Positions 38,171-50,304 of a DNA stretch of 64,000 nt are shown piece by piece (the stretch's first letter is position 1; the number at the start of each line of letters is the position of its first letter). Origin of the DNA: Streptomyces xanthii (GTDB taxonomy: Bacteria; Actinomycetota; Actinomycetes; Streptomycetales; Streptomycetaceae); contig NZ_CP061281.1 of assembly GCF_014621695.1 (NCBI RefSeq), positions 5,146,001 to 5,210,000 on the forward strand, written 5' to 3'. The notes under the pieces are model-generated. The model was given only the letters and a program-made list of their open reading frames with translations, was not told the origin of the DNA and did not search any database. A program made the translations under genes and the position numbers.

Positions 38171-40744
38171 TCAGGCGTCCGCGCTCCGCGCAGCGAGCGC
38201 TCGGGACACCCCCGCACGGGACTCCGAGACGAGGCGGCGGAGTGCCGCGTTCGGCCCAGCAGACTCCAGCCAGGAATCCGTAGCCGCAAGCGTCGACTCC
38301 GAGACCTGAAGCGCCGGGTACAGCCCAATGGCGATCTGCTGAGCGATCTCGTGGGACCGCGACTCCCACACCTCACCCAGCACCGAGAAGTACCGCTCCG
38401 AGAACCCGGCCAGCAGCTCCCGCTGATCGCTCTGCACGAACCCCGCGATCACGGCCTCCTGCACCGCGTTCGGCAACTGGTCCGACTCCACGACGGAGGC
38501 CCACGCCGCCTCCTTCGCCTCCAGCGTCGGACGGGCCGCCCGCGCCGTCGCCGCGTGCCGCTCACCCGCAGCCGTCCGGTCCCGCTCGTACTCCGCGGCG
38601 ATCTCCGCCTCGTCGTAGCGGCCCACCGCCGCGAGCCGCTCCACGAACGCCCAGCGCAGCTCCGTGTCCACGGCCAGACCCTCGACGACCTCCGAGCCGT
38701 CGAGCAGCGCCTCGAGCAGGTCGAGCTGCTCCGGCGTACGGGCCGTCGCCGCGAACGCGCGGGCCCACGCCAGCTGGTGGTCGCCGCCCGCCTCGGCCGT
38801 CCGCAGGTGCGCGAGCGTCGCCTCCGTCCAGCGGGCCAGCAGCGCGTCCCGGCGGGCCGGGTCCGCGTACAGGTCGATCGCCAGCTTCACCTGCCGGTGC
38901 AGCGACTGCACCACACCGATGTCGGACTCCTTGGCGACACCCGAGAGCACCAGGTCCAGGTACGCGCTCGTCGACAGCTCCGCGTCCCGCGTCATGTCCC
39001 AGGCCGAGGCCCAGCACAGCGCGCGCGGCAGCGACGCCTCGAAGTCACCGAGGTGCTCCACGACGTACGCCAGCGACTTCTCGTCCAGCCGGACCTTCGC
39101 GTACGACAGGTCGTCGTCGTTCAGCAGGATCACGGCCGGGCGGTGCTTGCCGACGACCTCGGCGACCTCGGTCGACTCCGTCGCCGTGACGTCCAGCTCG
39201 AAGCGCTCGCCGCGCAGCAGCTTGCCGCTCTCGTCGTCCAGGTCGTAGAAGCCGATCGCGATGCGGTGCGGGCGCAGCGTCGGCTCGCCCTTGGCGCCCT
39301 CGGGCAGCGCCGGCGCCTCCTGCCGGACGGCGAACGAGGTGATGACGCCGTGCTCGTCCGTCTCGATCTCCGGCCGCAGCACGTTGATACCGGCCGTCTC
39401 CAGCCACGCCTTCGACCAGGCCTTCAGGTCCCGGCCGCTGGTCTCCTCGAGCGCGCCGAGCAGATCGCTCAGCCGCGTGTTCCCGAACGCGTGCCGCTTG
39501 AAGTACGCCTGCACGCCCTGGAAGAACTCGTCCATGCCGACGTACGCGACGAGCTGCTTGAGCACCGACGCGCCCTTGGCGTACGTGATGCCGTCGAAGT
39601 TGACCAGCACGTCGTCCAGGTCACGGATGTCGGCCATGATCGGGTGCGTGGACGGCAGCTGGTCCTGCCGGTAGGCCCAGGTCTTCATCGAGTTCGCGAA
39701 CGTCGTCCACGAGTGCGGCCACTGCGAACCCGGCGCGTACGCCTGGCAGGCGGCCTCGGCGAACGTCGCGAACGACTCGTTCAGCCACAGGTCGTTCCAC
39801 CACTCCATGGTGACCAGGTCGCCGAACCACATGTGCGCCAGCTCGTGCAGGATCGTCGCCGCCCGCACCTCGTACGCGGCGTCGGTCACCTTGGACCGGA
39901 ACACGTACTGGTCGCGGATGGTCACCGCGCCCGCGTTCTCCATCGCGCCCGCGTTGAACTCCGGCACGAAGAGCTGGTCGTACTTGGCGAACGGGTACGC
40001 GTAGTCGAACTTCTCCTGGAACCAGTCGAAGCCCTGTCGCGTCACGTCGAAGATCGCGTCCGAGTCGAGGAACTCGGCCAGCGACGGCCGGCAGTAGATC
40101 GCCAGCGGCACCGACTGACCCGTCTCCGCGTTCTCGTACGACGAGTGCACCGCGTGGTACGGGCCCGCGATCAGCGCCGTGATGTACGTGGAGATCCGCG
40201 GCGTCGGCTCGAACACCCACAGGTCGTCCTTGGGCTCCGGCGTCGGCGAGTTGGAGATGACGGTCCAGCCCGCCGGCGCCTTCACCGTGAACTGGAACGT
40301 CGCCTTCAGGTCCGGCTGCTCGAACGAGGCGAACACGCGCCGCGCGTCCGGCACCTCGAACTGCGTGTACAGATAGGCCTGTTCGTCGACCGGGTCCACG
40401 AAGCGGTGCAGGCCCTCGCCCGTGTTCGTGTACGCGCAGTCGGCGACCACCCGCAGCACGTTCGGCCCCGAGGCCAGGTCCGGCAGCGCGATCCGGGAGT
40501 CCCGGAACACGGCGGCGGCGTCCAGCGACCGCCCGTTCAGCTCGACCTCGTGCACGGCGTCGGCGATCAGGTCGACGAAGGTCTCGGCACCGGCCTCCGC
40601 GCTCGCGAAGCGGACGGTGGTCACCGACCGGAAGGTGCCGCCCTCCTGGGCTCCCGAGAGGTCGAGATCGATCTCGTAGGAGTCAACGGTGAGCAGCTTC
40701 GCCCGCTGCTGCGCCTCTTCACGGGTCAGGTTGGTCCCAGGCAC
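38171..40744 (-). CDS. pepN: aminopeptidase N (M1 family)
   Basis: An 857-residue zinc aminopeptidase that removes N-terminal residues from peptides in the cytoplasm. The exopeptidase motif GAMEN (FNAGAMENAG) and the zinc site HELAH (His300, Glu301, His304) with Glu323 (LWLNESF) are intact. The C-terminal ERAP1-like helical domain (about 530-857) is present and the length is typical. The GTG at 40744 has a GGAG ribosome site and begins MPGTNLTREEAQ. A second paralogue lies at 53,384-55,951 on the same strand and begins MPGENLSRDEA. No signal peptide is present. Confidence 0.96.
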   Translation of the reverse strand: MPGTNLTREEAQQRAKLLTVDSYEIDLDLSGAQEGGTFRSVTTVRFASAEAGAETFVDLIADAVHEVELNGRSLDAAAVFRDSRIALPDLASGPNVLRVVADCAYTNTGEGLHRFVDPVDEQAYLYTQFEVPDARRVFASFEQPDLKATFQFTVKAPAGWTVISNSPTPEPKDDLWVFEPTPRISTYITALIAGPYHAVHSSYENAETGQSVPLAIYCRPSLAEFLDSDAIFDVTRQGFDWFQEKFDYAYPFAKYDQLFVPEFNAGAMENAGAVTIRDQYVFRSKVTDAAYEVRAATILHELAHMWFGDLVTMEWWNDLWLNESFATFAEAACQAYAPGSQWPHSWTTFANSMKTWAYRQDQLPSTHPIMADIRDLDDVLVNFDGITYAKGASVLKQLVAYVGMDEFFQGVQAYFKRHAFGNTRLSDLLGALEETSGRDLKAWSKAWLETAGINVLRPEIETDEHGVITSFAVRQEAPALPEGAKGEPTLRPHRIAIGFYDLDDESGKLLRGERFELDVTATESTEVAEVVGKHRPAVILLNDDDLSYAKVRLDEKSLAYVVEHLGDFEASLPRALCWASAWDMTRDAELSTSAYLDLVLSGVAKESDIGVVQSLHRQVKLAIDLYADPARRDALLARWTEATLAHLRTAEAGGDHQLAWARAFAATARTPEQLDLLEALLDGSEVVEGLAVDTELRWAFVERLAAVGRYDEAEIAAEYERDRTAAGERHAATARAARPTLEAKEAAWASVVESDQLPNAVQEAVIAGFVQSDQRELLAGFSERYFSVLGEVWESRSHEIAQQIAIGLYPALQVSESTLAATDSWLESAGPNAALRRLVSESRAGVSRALAARSADA

Positions 40745-40869
40745 GCGGTCATCTCCAATGGCGTTCTACTGGCGGTCTACGCTTGTGACGTTTCGGGTCA
40801 TCCTTCCACGAGGGGTACGGGAAGGCGATGTCCATTTTCCGCCGGTGAAACCGCGCACCGCGCACCACC

Positions 40870-41400
40870 GTGGAGGACATGACCAGGTACGACGCACAGC
40901 CCATCGCAGCCACCGCGCACAAGGAACTGCGCACCACCGACGACGCGGGCCGCCCCTGCGTGCCCTACACGGCGACCGAAGCCGACGCGGGCTCACCGCT
41001 CCGCTGCTGCCTGCGCCCCATCGAGCCCGGCGAGCGCATCGCCCTCGTCTCCTACGCGCCGCTGCGCCGCTGGGCCGCCGCGACCGGAGCACAGCCCGGC
41101 GCCTACGACGAACAGGGCCCCGTCTTCCTCCACGCCACCCCGCAGGCCTGCCCCGGCCACGTCCCCGACCCCGACCGCTACCCCTTCGACCGCCCCGGCG
41201 CCCTGCGCACCCTGCGCCGCTACGACACCCGCGGCCACATCGCCGGCGGCCGCCTCCTGGAACTCCCCGCCGACGCGACGACCGCCCTCGACGCCGCCCT
41301 CGACGAGGCCTTCGCCGACCCCGAGGTGGCCCTCGTCCACGTCAGGGCGGTGGAGTACGGCTGCCTCCACTTCACGGTCGAACGCCCCCGGACCCGCTGA
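40870..41400 (+). CDS. DUF1203-family protein
   Basis: A 176-residue protein of the DUF1203 family, function unknown. The family pattern is visible: PLRCCLRPIEPGERIALVSY, then GPVFLHA, LRTLRRYDTRGHIAGGRLLE and a C-terminal AFADPEVALVHVRAVEYGC. Several Cys and His residues are spread through the chain but no clear catalytic group stands out. The start is GTG 40870 or ATG 40879. It is divergent from pepN across 125 bases. The 3' end overlaps the LysR gene by 29 bases in convergent orientation. Confidence 0.8.
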   Translation: MEDMTRYDAQPIAATAHKELRTTDDAGRPCVPYTATEADAGSPLRCCLRPIEPGERIALVSYAPLRRWAAATGAQPGAYDEQGPVFLHATPQACPGHVPDPDRYPFDRPGALRTLRRYDTRGHIAGGRLLELPADATTALDAALDEAFADPEVALVHVRAVEYGCLHFTVERPRTR

Positions 41401-42274
41401 CCTCCACGGCCTCCTCCACAGCCTCCGCCACGGCCGAGGCGAACGCCCGCACCCGCGCCGTCCGCGCACCGCGCCGCCACACCACCCCCAGCACGGAGTC
41501 CGGCAGCCCCGCCACCGGCACGTGCACCACGTCCCGCCGCCCGTGGTACTCGGCCGTCGGCCGGCACAGCAGCATCGCCCCGCGCCCCGCCGCCACCAGC
41601 GTCAGCCCCTCCTGCAAGGTCCGCACGGAGGGACCCGGCACCGCGGTCGGGGCGTGGGCCCGGCGCCAGTACCCGGGCGCCGGCGCGTCCGCCGCGACCA
41701 GCGGCACCCGGGCCAGCTCGGCCGCGCTCACCTCGGCGCGGCCGGCGAACGGATCCCGCACCGACACCGCCACGTTCTGCCGCTCCCGCGAGAACGTCGG
41801 CCCCAGCACCAGATCCGGCTCCGCCACCGGCAGCAGCACGATCGCCAGATCCACCTCACCGCCACGCACCGCCCCGAACGGATCCGCGAACGGCACCTCC
41901 ACGATCCGCGTGACACACCCCGGATGCCGCTCCTGGAACAGCGAGATCGCCGCCATCAGCCGGGCGTCGGCCGTCCCCTGGAACCCGATCCGCAGCTCAC
42001 CCTCCACACCCCGCGCCGCCTCCCGGGCCCGCCCCAGCACCGCGTCCAGCTCCTCGTACGCGGGCCGCAGCTCGGCGAGGAACCGCTCACCGAGCGGCGT
42101 CAGCGCCACCCGCCGGCTGGTCCGCTCCACGAGCAGCGCCCCCACCCGCCGCTCCAGCGCGGCCAGCAGCTGACTGACCCGCGACTGCGACACGTAGAGC
42201 CGCTCACCGGCCCGTCCGAAGTGCCGCTCCTCGGCGACCGCGAGGAACGCCTCCAACTCCCTGATGTCCAGCAC
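41372..42274 (-). CDS. LysR-family transcriptional regulator
   Basis: A 300-residue LysR regulator. The DNA-binding domain reads ELEAFLAVAEERHFGRAGER and LYVSQSRVSQLLAALERRVG (residues 6-45). The effector domain begins near 93 (GELRIGFQGTADARLMAAIS). The GTG at 42274 has GGGGGAC upstream. The MFS gene begins 100 bases away in the opposite direction, so the MFS protein is its likely target. The 3' end overlaps the DUF1203 gene by 29 bases. Confidence 0.92.
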   Translation of the reverse strand: MLDIRELEAFLAVAEERHFGRAGERLYVSQSRVSQLLAALERRVGALLVERTSRRVALTPLGERFLAELRPAYEELDAVLGRAREAARGVEGELRIGFQGTADARLMAAISLFQERHPGCVTRIVEVPFADPFGAVRGGEVDLAIVLLPVAEPDLVLGPTFSRERQNVAVSVRDPFAGRAEVSAAELARVPLVAADAPAPGYWRRAHAPTAVPGPSVRTLQEGLTLVAAGRGAMLLCRPTAEYHGRRDVVHVPVAGLPDSVLGVVWRRGARTARVRAFASAVAEAVEEAVEVSGSGGVRP

Positions 42275-42374
42275 GAGTCCCCCGTAACGGCACGCACGAT
42301 CGATGAGCCCCGCTCATAGAAGGGTGAGACCTTCGCCGTTGTTCCCGCGCGGTGCCCGGCCGAAGGCTGAACCC

Positions 42375-43562
42375 ATGCACCCGCAGACCACCACCCGACC
42401 CCGTCCGGCACGCGCCGCCCACCCGGCCGCCGTCCCCGTCCTCGCCCTCGCCACCTTCACCGTCGTCACCGGCGAGATGCTCCCCGTGGGCCTGCTCAGC
42501 CCCCTGGCCGCCGACCTCGGCCGCTCCGAAGGCACCGCCGGACTCGCCGTCACCCTGCCCGGGATCGTCGCCGCGCTCGCCGCCCCGCTCCTGCCCCCGG
42601 CGGCCCGCCGCACCGACCGCCGCACCCTCCTCACGGCCCTGCTCGTCCTGCTCGCCGCCGCGAACCTGCTGTCCGCCCTGGCCACGAGCCTGCCCGCGCT
42701 CCTCGCCGCCCGCGTCCTCGTCGGCGTCTGCATCGGCGGCGTCTGGGCGGTCGCCGCCGGACTCGCACCCCGGCTCGTCCCCGCCGCCCGCACCGGCCGG
42801 GCCACCGCGCTCATCTTCAGCGGCATCGCCGTCGCCTCCGTGGTCGGCGTCCCCGCCGGCACCTATCTCGGCGAACTCACCGGCTGGCGCTGGTCGTTCG
42901 CCGCCGTCGGCGCCCTCTCCCTCACCGCCGCGGCCCTGCTGCGCGCCGCCCTGCCCCCACTGCCCGCCGAGACCGCCGTCCGCCCCGCCGCGCTCCTCGC
43001 CCTGCTCGGCGCACCCCGTGTCCGCCAGGGCCTGCTCGCCGTCCTGTTCCTGGTCACCGGCCACTTCGCCGCCTACACCTACGTCCGCCCGCTGCTCGCC
43101 CGCGTCCCGCACCTCGGCGCCGCGACCGTCAGCGCCCTGCTCCTCGCCTACGGCGTCGCCGGCATCGCCGGGAACTTCCTCGGCGGCGCCCTCGCCGCCC
43201 GCCGCCCGCGCCCCACCCTCACCGCGATCGCCGCCGCACTCGCCGCGACCGTCCTGCTCCTGATCCCCGCCGTCGGCTCGCTGACCGCGTCGGCCGCGCT
43301 GCTCCTCGCCTGGGGCCTCGCCTACGGCGGCGTGTCCGTCGCCGCGCAGAACTGGCTGGCCGCCGCCGCGCCGGCCGCCCGCGAGGCCGTGTCCGGGCTG
43401 TTCGCGGGCGCCTTCAACTGCGCGATCGCCCTCGGCGCCCTCGCGGGCGGCCTGGTCGTGGACGGCCTCGGTGTCACTCCCGTCCTCTGGCTCGCCGGAG
43501 CGCTCACGGCCGCCGCGTGCGTGACAGGGGCGGCCACCGAAAGAACCGGCGACCGCCCCTGA
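42375..43562 (+). CDS. MFS transporter (DHA1-type)
   Basis: A 395-residue major facilitator of the small AraJ/PbuE-like class with twelve helices (VPVLALATFTVVTGEMLPVG; GIVAALAAPLLPPAARRTDR; VSALLLAYGVAGIAGNFLGG). The DHA1 motif AARRTDRRTLL between helices 2 and 3 and the GEMLPVG start of helix 1 are typical of multidrug or sugar-efflux exporters. The ATG at 42375 follows AAGG. The divergent LysR gene is probably its regulator. It converges with asd 15 bases downstream. Confidence 0.88.
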   Translation: MHPQTTTRPRPARAAHPAAVPVLALATFTVVTGEMLPVGLLSPLAADLGRSEGTAGLAVTLPGIVAALAAPLLPPAARRTDRRTLLTALLVLLAAANLLSALATSLPALLAARVLVGVCIGGVWAVAAGLAPRLVPAARTGRATALIFSGIAVASVVGVPAGTYLGELTGWRWSFAAVGALSLTAAALLRAALPPLPAETAVRPAALLALLGAPRVRQGLLAVLFLVTGHFAAYTYVRPLLARVPHLGAATVSALLLAYGVAGIAGNFLGGALAARRPRPTLTAIAAALAATVLLLIPAVGSLTASAALLLAWGLAYGGVSVAAQNWLAAAAPAAREAVSGLFAGAFNCAIALGALAGGLVVDGLGVTPVLWLAGALTAAACVTGAATERTGDRP

Positions 43563-43577
43563 CGACGGAGGTCGTGC

Positions 43578-45990
<2,413 letters not shown>

Positions 45991-46001
45991 AACAGAAAAG
46001 A

Positions 46002-46034
46002 GGCGGGCGCCGGTCGTGGAGACCGGCGCCCGCC
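46002..46034. terminator. bidirectional hairpin terminator
   Basis: A 13-14 base stem (GGCGGGCGCCGGTC, 46002-46015, with 46021-46034) has a five-base loop. It lies between the convergent anti-sigma-like gene and the subtilase gene, with a run of A on the left (46-base spacing) that would read as U in the leftward transcript. Confidence 0.88.
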
Positions 46035-46052
46035 CACCGCGGTCGCTCAGGA

Positions 46053-49000
46053 CTACGGGGTGACCTTCTCGATCTTCACGTTGCCGACGCCCGCGGCGAC
46101 GCCGCGCTCGTTCAGCAGCTGCACCTGGCCGAAGAACTCACGGCCCTCCGGCGCGGCGGCCGCGGCGGTGACCTGGGCGGTGACGTCCGTGGACGCACCG
46201 TTGGCCAGCGACACGGTCTTGGACTCGTCGACCTTCACCGTGCCGAGGGACGGCGAGTAGAAGACGTCGACGTAGTCGTACGCGGTCGAACCGGACGGCA
46301 CCGAGTAGCCGGCGACCTCCACCGTGTACGTACCGGCGGCCGGCTTGTCGATGCTGACGGACTCCTCGGAGTCGCCGTCGGCGGACGAGGCGACCGGCTT
46401 GCCGTCCTTGAGGACCGTCAGGTCGAGGTCGGCGGCCTGGTCGGAGACGTTGCCGATGCTGACGTCGAGCCGCTCGGCGCCCTCGGGCACCTCGACGGTC
46501 GTGGTCTGCGTGGCACCGTTCGCGATGCTGGGCCGCGTGGACTTCGAGGAGCCGAGCGGGCCGCCCTGCAGCTTGCCGCCGTCGATCGCGGCGAAGTTGT
46601 TCGTCACCTTCCACGACACGTCGGCCGGGGTACCGACCTTCGCCTCGGGGAGCGTCTGCACGGCCGGGTCGAACGCGGCACCGAGCGTCTCGACGTCCAG
46701 CGTGTACGGGTTGTCGAGCAGCGGCGACGTACGGCGCGACTCGACCTCGATCTCCCAGACACCGGCCTGCGGGTCCGCGTAGGAACGCAGGTCCGGGCGG
46801 CAGGTGTTGGCCGGGTTCTCGTAGTTCGGGTAGCAGCTCGGCGTGGAGGTCTCGTCGACCGGGACCCCGTACGGGTGGATGGAGATGAACCGGGTCTGGC
46901 TCTTCTCCTTCAGGCCGCTCATCCGCACCTGGAGCGACTTGGCGCCCTCGGGGACGGTGACGAAGTACGAGGTGGTGCTGTTGCGCTGCACCGAGCCCTT
47001 CGCCTGGAACGTGTACGAGGGCTTGGCCAGCGGCGACGAGACGACGACGGTGGCGAGGACCTGCTGGTCGACGCCCTCGGTCTTCGGGTCGTCGACGCGC
47101 AGGATCGCGCTGCGCAGACCGGCGGACTCCGGGGTGGCCTGGACCTTGACGGTGACCGGCTTGTTCAGCGGCAGCCAGACGCGGGTGGGCCCGGCGATCC
47201 GGAAGGTGTCACCGGAGTTGTTGCCCAGGGACAGCTGGTGCAGCACGGGCTTCGAGGAGCCGGAGGTACGGGTGACGGTGACCTCGTAGGTCTTCCGCTC
47301 GCCGGCCTTCAGGCCGCCCTCGCGGTCGTAGAGACCGGTGCCGAAACCGGGCGTCTTCAGCGCGTAGTCGATGGCGGTGTCGACCGGGGCCTTGACCGTG
47401 TACGTGTGCGCGGTGGCGCCGTCACGGATCGAGTCCCAGGCGTCGACCACGTCGATCAGACCCGAGCCCTCGGCGTAGGCCTGCTCACCCTTGATGTGGT
47501 GGGCGGTCGACGTCAGGGCGGTGCGCAGCTTCGCAGGGGTGAGGTCGATCTTCTTCTGCTTGGCGGCGGAGATCAGCAGCGCGGAGGCACCGGCGGCCTG
47601 CGGGGAGGCCATCGAGGTGCCCTGGAGCATCGAGTAGCCGGCCGGCAGCGCGTAGCCCGCCTCGGCGACCGGGGAGCCCGGCAGCCAGGTCTGGGTGGTG
47701 TTGATGGAGGCACCCGGCGCGGTGATGGACGGGGCGAAGCCACCGTCCTCACGCGGGCCGCGCGAGGAGAAGGGCATCATCGCGTACGGCTTCTCGACGA
47801 CGGAGCCGTAGTTGGAGGCCCAGGTCTCCTTGGAGATGGAGGCGCCGACCGACAGCACCTTGTCGGCGAGCCCGGGGTCACCGATGGTGTTGGCACCGGG
47901 ACCGGAGTTGCCGGCCGAGATGACGAGCTGGACGCCGTACTGGTCGATCAGGCGCGTGTACAGCTCGGCCCGGGCGTTGTTGCCGTCGTTCAGGGCCGGC
48001 AGCCCGCCGATGGACATGTTGACGATGTCGACACCACGCTTGGTGACGAGGTCGATCATGCCTTCGGTCAGGGCGACGTTGGTGCAGCCACCGCTCCAGG
48101 AGCAGGCACGCGAGGAGACGAGCTTGGCGCCGGGCGCGGCACCGTTCATCTGCTTGTTGCCGAACAGGGAGTTGGCGGCGGTGATGCCGGCGACGTGCGT
48201 GCCGTGCTCGGACTCGATGACGCCGATGTTGACGAAGTCGACCTTCTTGCCGACCCAGTCACCGCCGTACGGGTCCATCGGCACGTTCTTGCGCACCTCG
48301 ACCACGAACGGCTGCCGCTCCACGACATCCGTCTTGGGGTCGTCGGTCCCGAAGTACCCCACCTGGTAGCCGTCCTTGTACGGCTTCATGGCGGTGTCGT
48401 CGGTGAAGTCACCGTTGTCGTTGACGTCCACGGTGACGGTGCCCTTGGCGGCGTCGTAGAGAACGCCCCAGACGTCGGTCGTGTCGCCGTCACGGTTCGC
48501 GTCACCCTTGGCGTCGCCGCCCGCGGTGTCGCTCTCCTTGAAGGTGCTGAACCCGAAGGTGCCCGAAGGCGCCTTGTACGTACGGCCGTTGGCCGTGAAC
48601 GTGGGCCCGGCGACGGAGGTGACCATCGGCCGCCAGGTCTTGTCGCCGTCCACGATCGGGTCGGTCGCCGTGACCCAGTCGACGATCTTGCGCTCGCCGG
48701 TGGTGGTCTTCTGCAGGGCGGGGTGCCCGAGGTCGACGCCGGAGTCGAGGATGCCGATGGTGACCCCGCGCCCGTCGGCCTTCGGGTTCTTCGCGACGAA
48801 GTCGACGGCCCCGGTCTCGAACGAGGGGTTGTACGGGTTCTGCGCGGGGGTGTCGGCGCCCGGCCCGGCATCGGAACCGGCGGCGGCCCGCTCCCCCTTG
48901 ACCGAGTCGGCGGCCGGGGTCGGGTCGTCGAGCGCGATCTCCTGCCGGAGATCGATGCCGTGCACCGAGTCGAGCTTCTCGGCGGCCTTGATGGCCGCCT

Positions 49001-49370
49001 CGGCGCGCCCCGTGGGCAGGGTGGCCCGTACATAGCCGAGCTTGTCGTAAGTGCGGCCGACGGAGCCGCCCTTGACGGAGTCCAGCTGCTCGGCCACGGC
49101 CTCGGTCCTGCCGGGCGCGGTGGCGACCATGACGGTCACGTTCTTCTTGCCGTCGGCCTGGGCGTCGGCGAGAAGTTCCGCGTCCTGGGCGCCGAGCTTG
49201 TCGCTCGAGGCCTTGACGGCGGGGTCGGCGGCCGGTGAATCGGCGGCGAGGGCCACGGGTATCGGCCCGGCCGCGGTGAGCGCGGCCACGAGGCCGGCGG
49301 CGGCCGCGAGCCGGGCCGCGCGTCTCGCACCGGATATCGGCGCGTGCTGGGGATCGGAGGTCATCAGCAT
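46053..49370 (-). CDS. secreted subtilisin-like serine protease (S8 family)
   Basis: A 1105-residue secreted protease. The signal peptide (GARRAARLAAAAGLVAALTA to about residue 43) precedes an inhibitor-like propeptide. The catalytic triad is Asp209 (ILDSGVDLGHP), His389 (SEHGTHVAGI) and Ser586 (GTSMASPQAAG), and the oxyanion Asn is in ISAGNSGPG. Between Asp and His a long insert of about 180 residues carries two Asp-rich calcium-loop-like motifs (DANRDGDTTD; DVNDNGDFTD). The C-terminal half has beta-sandwich domains including a PPC-like unit near the end (EESVSIDKPAAGTYTVEVAG). The ATG is 49370 or 49364. Similar large subtilases are common in Streptomyces, where they degrade environmental protein. 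Confidence 0.94.
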   Translation of the reverse strand: MLMTSDPQHAPISGARRAARLAAAAGLVAALTAAGPIPVALAADSPAADPAVKASSDKLGAQDAELLADAQADGKKNVTVMVATAPGRTEAVAEQLDSVKGGSVGRTYDKLGYVRATLPTGRAEAAIKAAEKLDSVHGIDLRQEIALDDPTPAADSVKGERAAAGSDAGPGADTPAQNPYNPSFETGAVDFVAKNPKADGRGVTIGILDSGVDLGHPALQKTTTGERKIVDWVTATDPIVDGDKTWRPMVTSVAGPTFTANGRTYKAPSGTFGFSTFKESDTAGGDAKGDANRDGDTTDVWGVLYDAAKGTVTVDVNDNGDFTDDTAMKPYKDGYQVGYFGTDDPKTDVVERQPFVVEVRKNVPMDPYGGDWVGKKVDFVNIGVIESEHGTHVAGITAANSLFGNKQMNGAAPGAKLVSSRACSWSGGCTNVALTEGMIDLVTKRGVDIVNMSIGGLPALNDGNNARAELYTRLIDQYGVQLVISAGNSGPGANTIGDPGLADKVLSVGASISKETWASNYGSVVEKPYAMMPFSSRGPREDGGFAPSITAPGASINTTQTWLPGSPVAEAGYALPAGYSMLQGTSMASPQAAGASALLISAAKQKKIDLTPAKLRTALTSTAHHIKGEQAYAEGSGLIDVVDAWDSIRDGATAHTYTVKAPVDTAIDYALKTPGFGTGLYDREGGLKAGERKTYEVTVTRTSGSSKPVLHQLSLGNNSGDTFRIAGPTRVWLPLNKPVTVKVQATPESAGLRSAILRVDDPKTEGVDQQVLATVVVSSPLAKPSYTFQAKGSVQRNSTTSYFVTVPEGAKSLQVRMSGLKEKSQTRFISIHPYGVPVDETSTPSCYPNYENPANTCRPDLRSYADPQAGVWEIEVESRRTSPLLDNPYTLDVETLGAAFDPAVQTLPEAKVGTPADVSWKVTNNFAAIDGGKLQGGPLGSSKSTRPSIANGATQTTTVEVPEGAERLDVSIGNVSDQAADLDLTVLKDGKPVASSADGDSEESVSIDKPAAGTYTVEVAGYSVPSGSTAYDYVDVFYSPSLGTVKVDESKTVSLANGASTDVTAQVTAAAAAPEGREFFGQVQLLNERGVAAGVGNVKIEKVTP

Positions 49371-49669
49371 CCCAAGGTGAGATCGAAAGGGATCCGGATT
49401 TCGGTGCCGGATGACCGCTCAGCTTTACGTAAGTGACCACACTTTGGGGAGACTTGCCCGAGGCGGGTTCAGGCCGTGGCGTAGACCCGCCATACGCCAC
49501 AGGCGGCAAACCGGCACCAAGGGGACCACCGGCCACGCGACCCGTGCGGTCCCGTACCCACCTCGCCCCGGTCGGAACCGGCGGCCGGCCGCCGAGGCGC
49601 TCCGGGCGGCAACCCTCCACTCTCCGCGCACCCGGTGCACACACGGCATCGACCCTTTAGCGTCAGGGG
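49371..49669. other. divergent intergenic region between subtilase and Nudix genes
   Basis: These 299 bases hold no gene that I can support. TTACGTAA (at about 49426-49433) is a perfect eight-base palindrome near the subtilase side and may be part of its promoter. The rest is G/C-rich without clear repeats. Confidence 0.5.
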
Positions 49670-50137
49670 ATGCATAAAGAGCTGCGGGTGGCGGCCTACG
49701 CCGTGTGCGTGCGCGACGGCAGGATGCTCCTGGCCCGCTGGGTCGCAGGCGACGGCACCAAGCGCTGGACGCTGCCCGGCGGCGGGATGGACCACGGCGA
49801 GGACCCGTACGACACGGTGATCCGCGAGGTCGAGGAGGAGACGGGGTACGCGTTCACCCCCGGCACCCTCATCGGCGTGCACTCGGTGCTGCGCCGCTAC
49901 CCCCGCAAGCTCGGCAAGGTCGCCGACTTCCACGGCCTCCGCCTGGTCTACGAGGGCGAGATCACGGGCGGCACGCTGCGTCACGAGGAGAACGGCTCGA
50001 CGGACATGGCGGCCTGGCACGACCTCGACGAGGTGTCACAGCTGCCCCGGGTCGAGCTGGTGGACGTGGGCCTCGAACTCTGGCGCAACCGCCCCCCGAC
50101 GGGCCACGTCCTTCCCCGCAAGGTGAACACGGAGTGA
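49670..50137 (+). CDS. Nudix hydrolase
   Basis: A 155-residue Nudix enzyme that cleaves nucleoside-diphosphate-linked substrates. The Nudix box is intact: Gly38, Glu44 and the REVEEETG core (52-59), which bind the metal and catalyse. The residues before it (RMLLARWVAGDGTKRWTLPG) are typical, while the C-terminal end (WRNRPPTGHVLPRKVNTE) is not diagnostic. The substrate cannot be told. The ATG at 49670 has CAGGGG close upstream. Confidence 0.92.
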   Translation: MHKELRVAAYAVCVRDGRMLLARWVAGDGTKRWTLPGGGMDHGEDPYDTVIREVEEETGYAFTPGTLIGVHSVLRRYPRKLGKVADFHGLRLVYEGEITGGTLRHEENGSTDMAAWHDLDEVSQLPRVELVDVGLELWRNRPPTGHVLPRKVNTE

Positions 50138-50304
50138 CGGCGACAAAGCCGCGCCCCGGCCCCGCCCCCAACACCGCGAGCCCCCTGATCCACGTACGCC
50201 GATAGGCGACACGCGTTGCGTCGCCGTTCACGCGCAGGCCACCCCCGGTGCCAAGCATCCAAGACGGAACTTGTCGCCGCGTCCGCACCAGGGGAGACCG
50301 CGCC

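Noticed and set aside
49411..49677. Short plus-strand open frame between the subtilase and Nudix genes
   Set aside because: No ribosome site, no domain, and Arg/Pro-rich composition as in random G/C-rich DNA.
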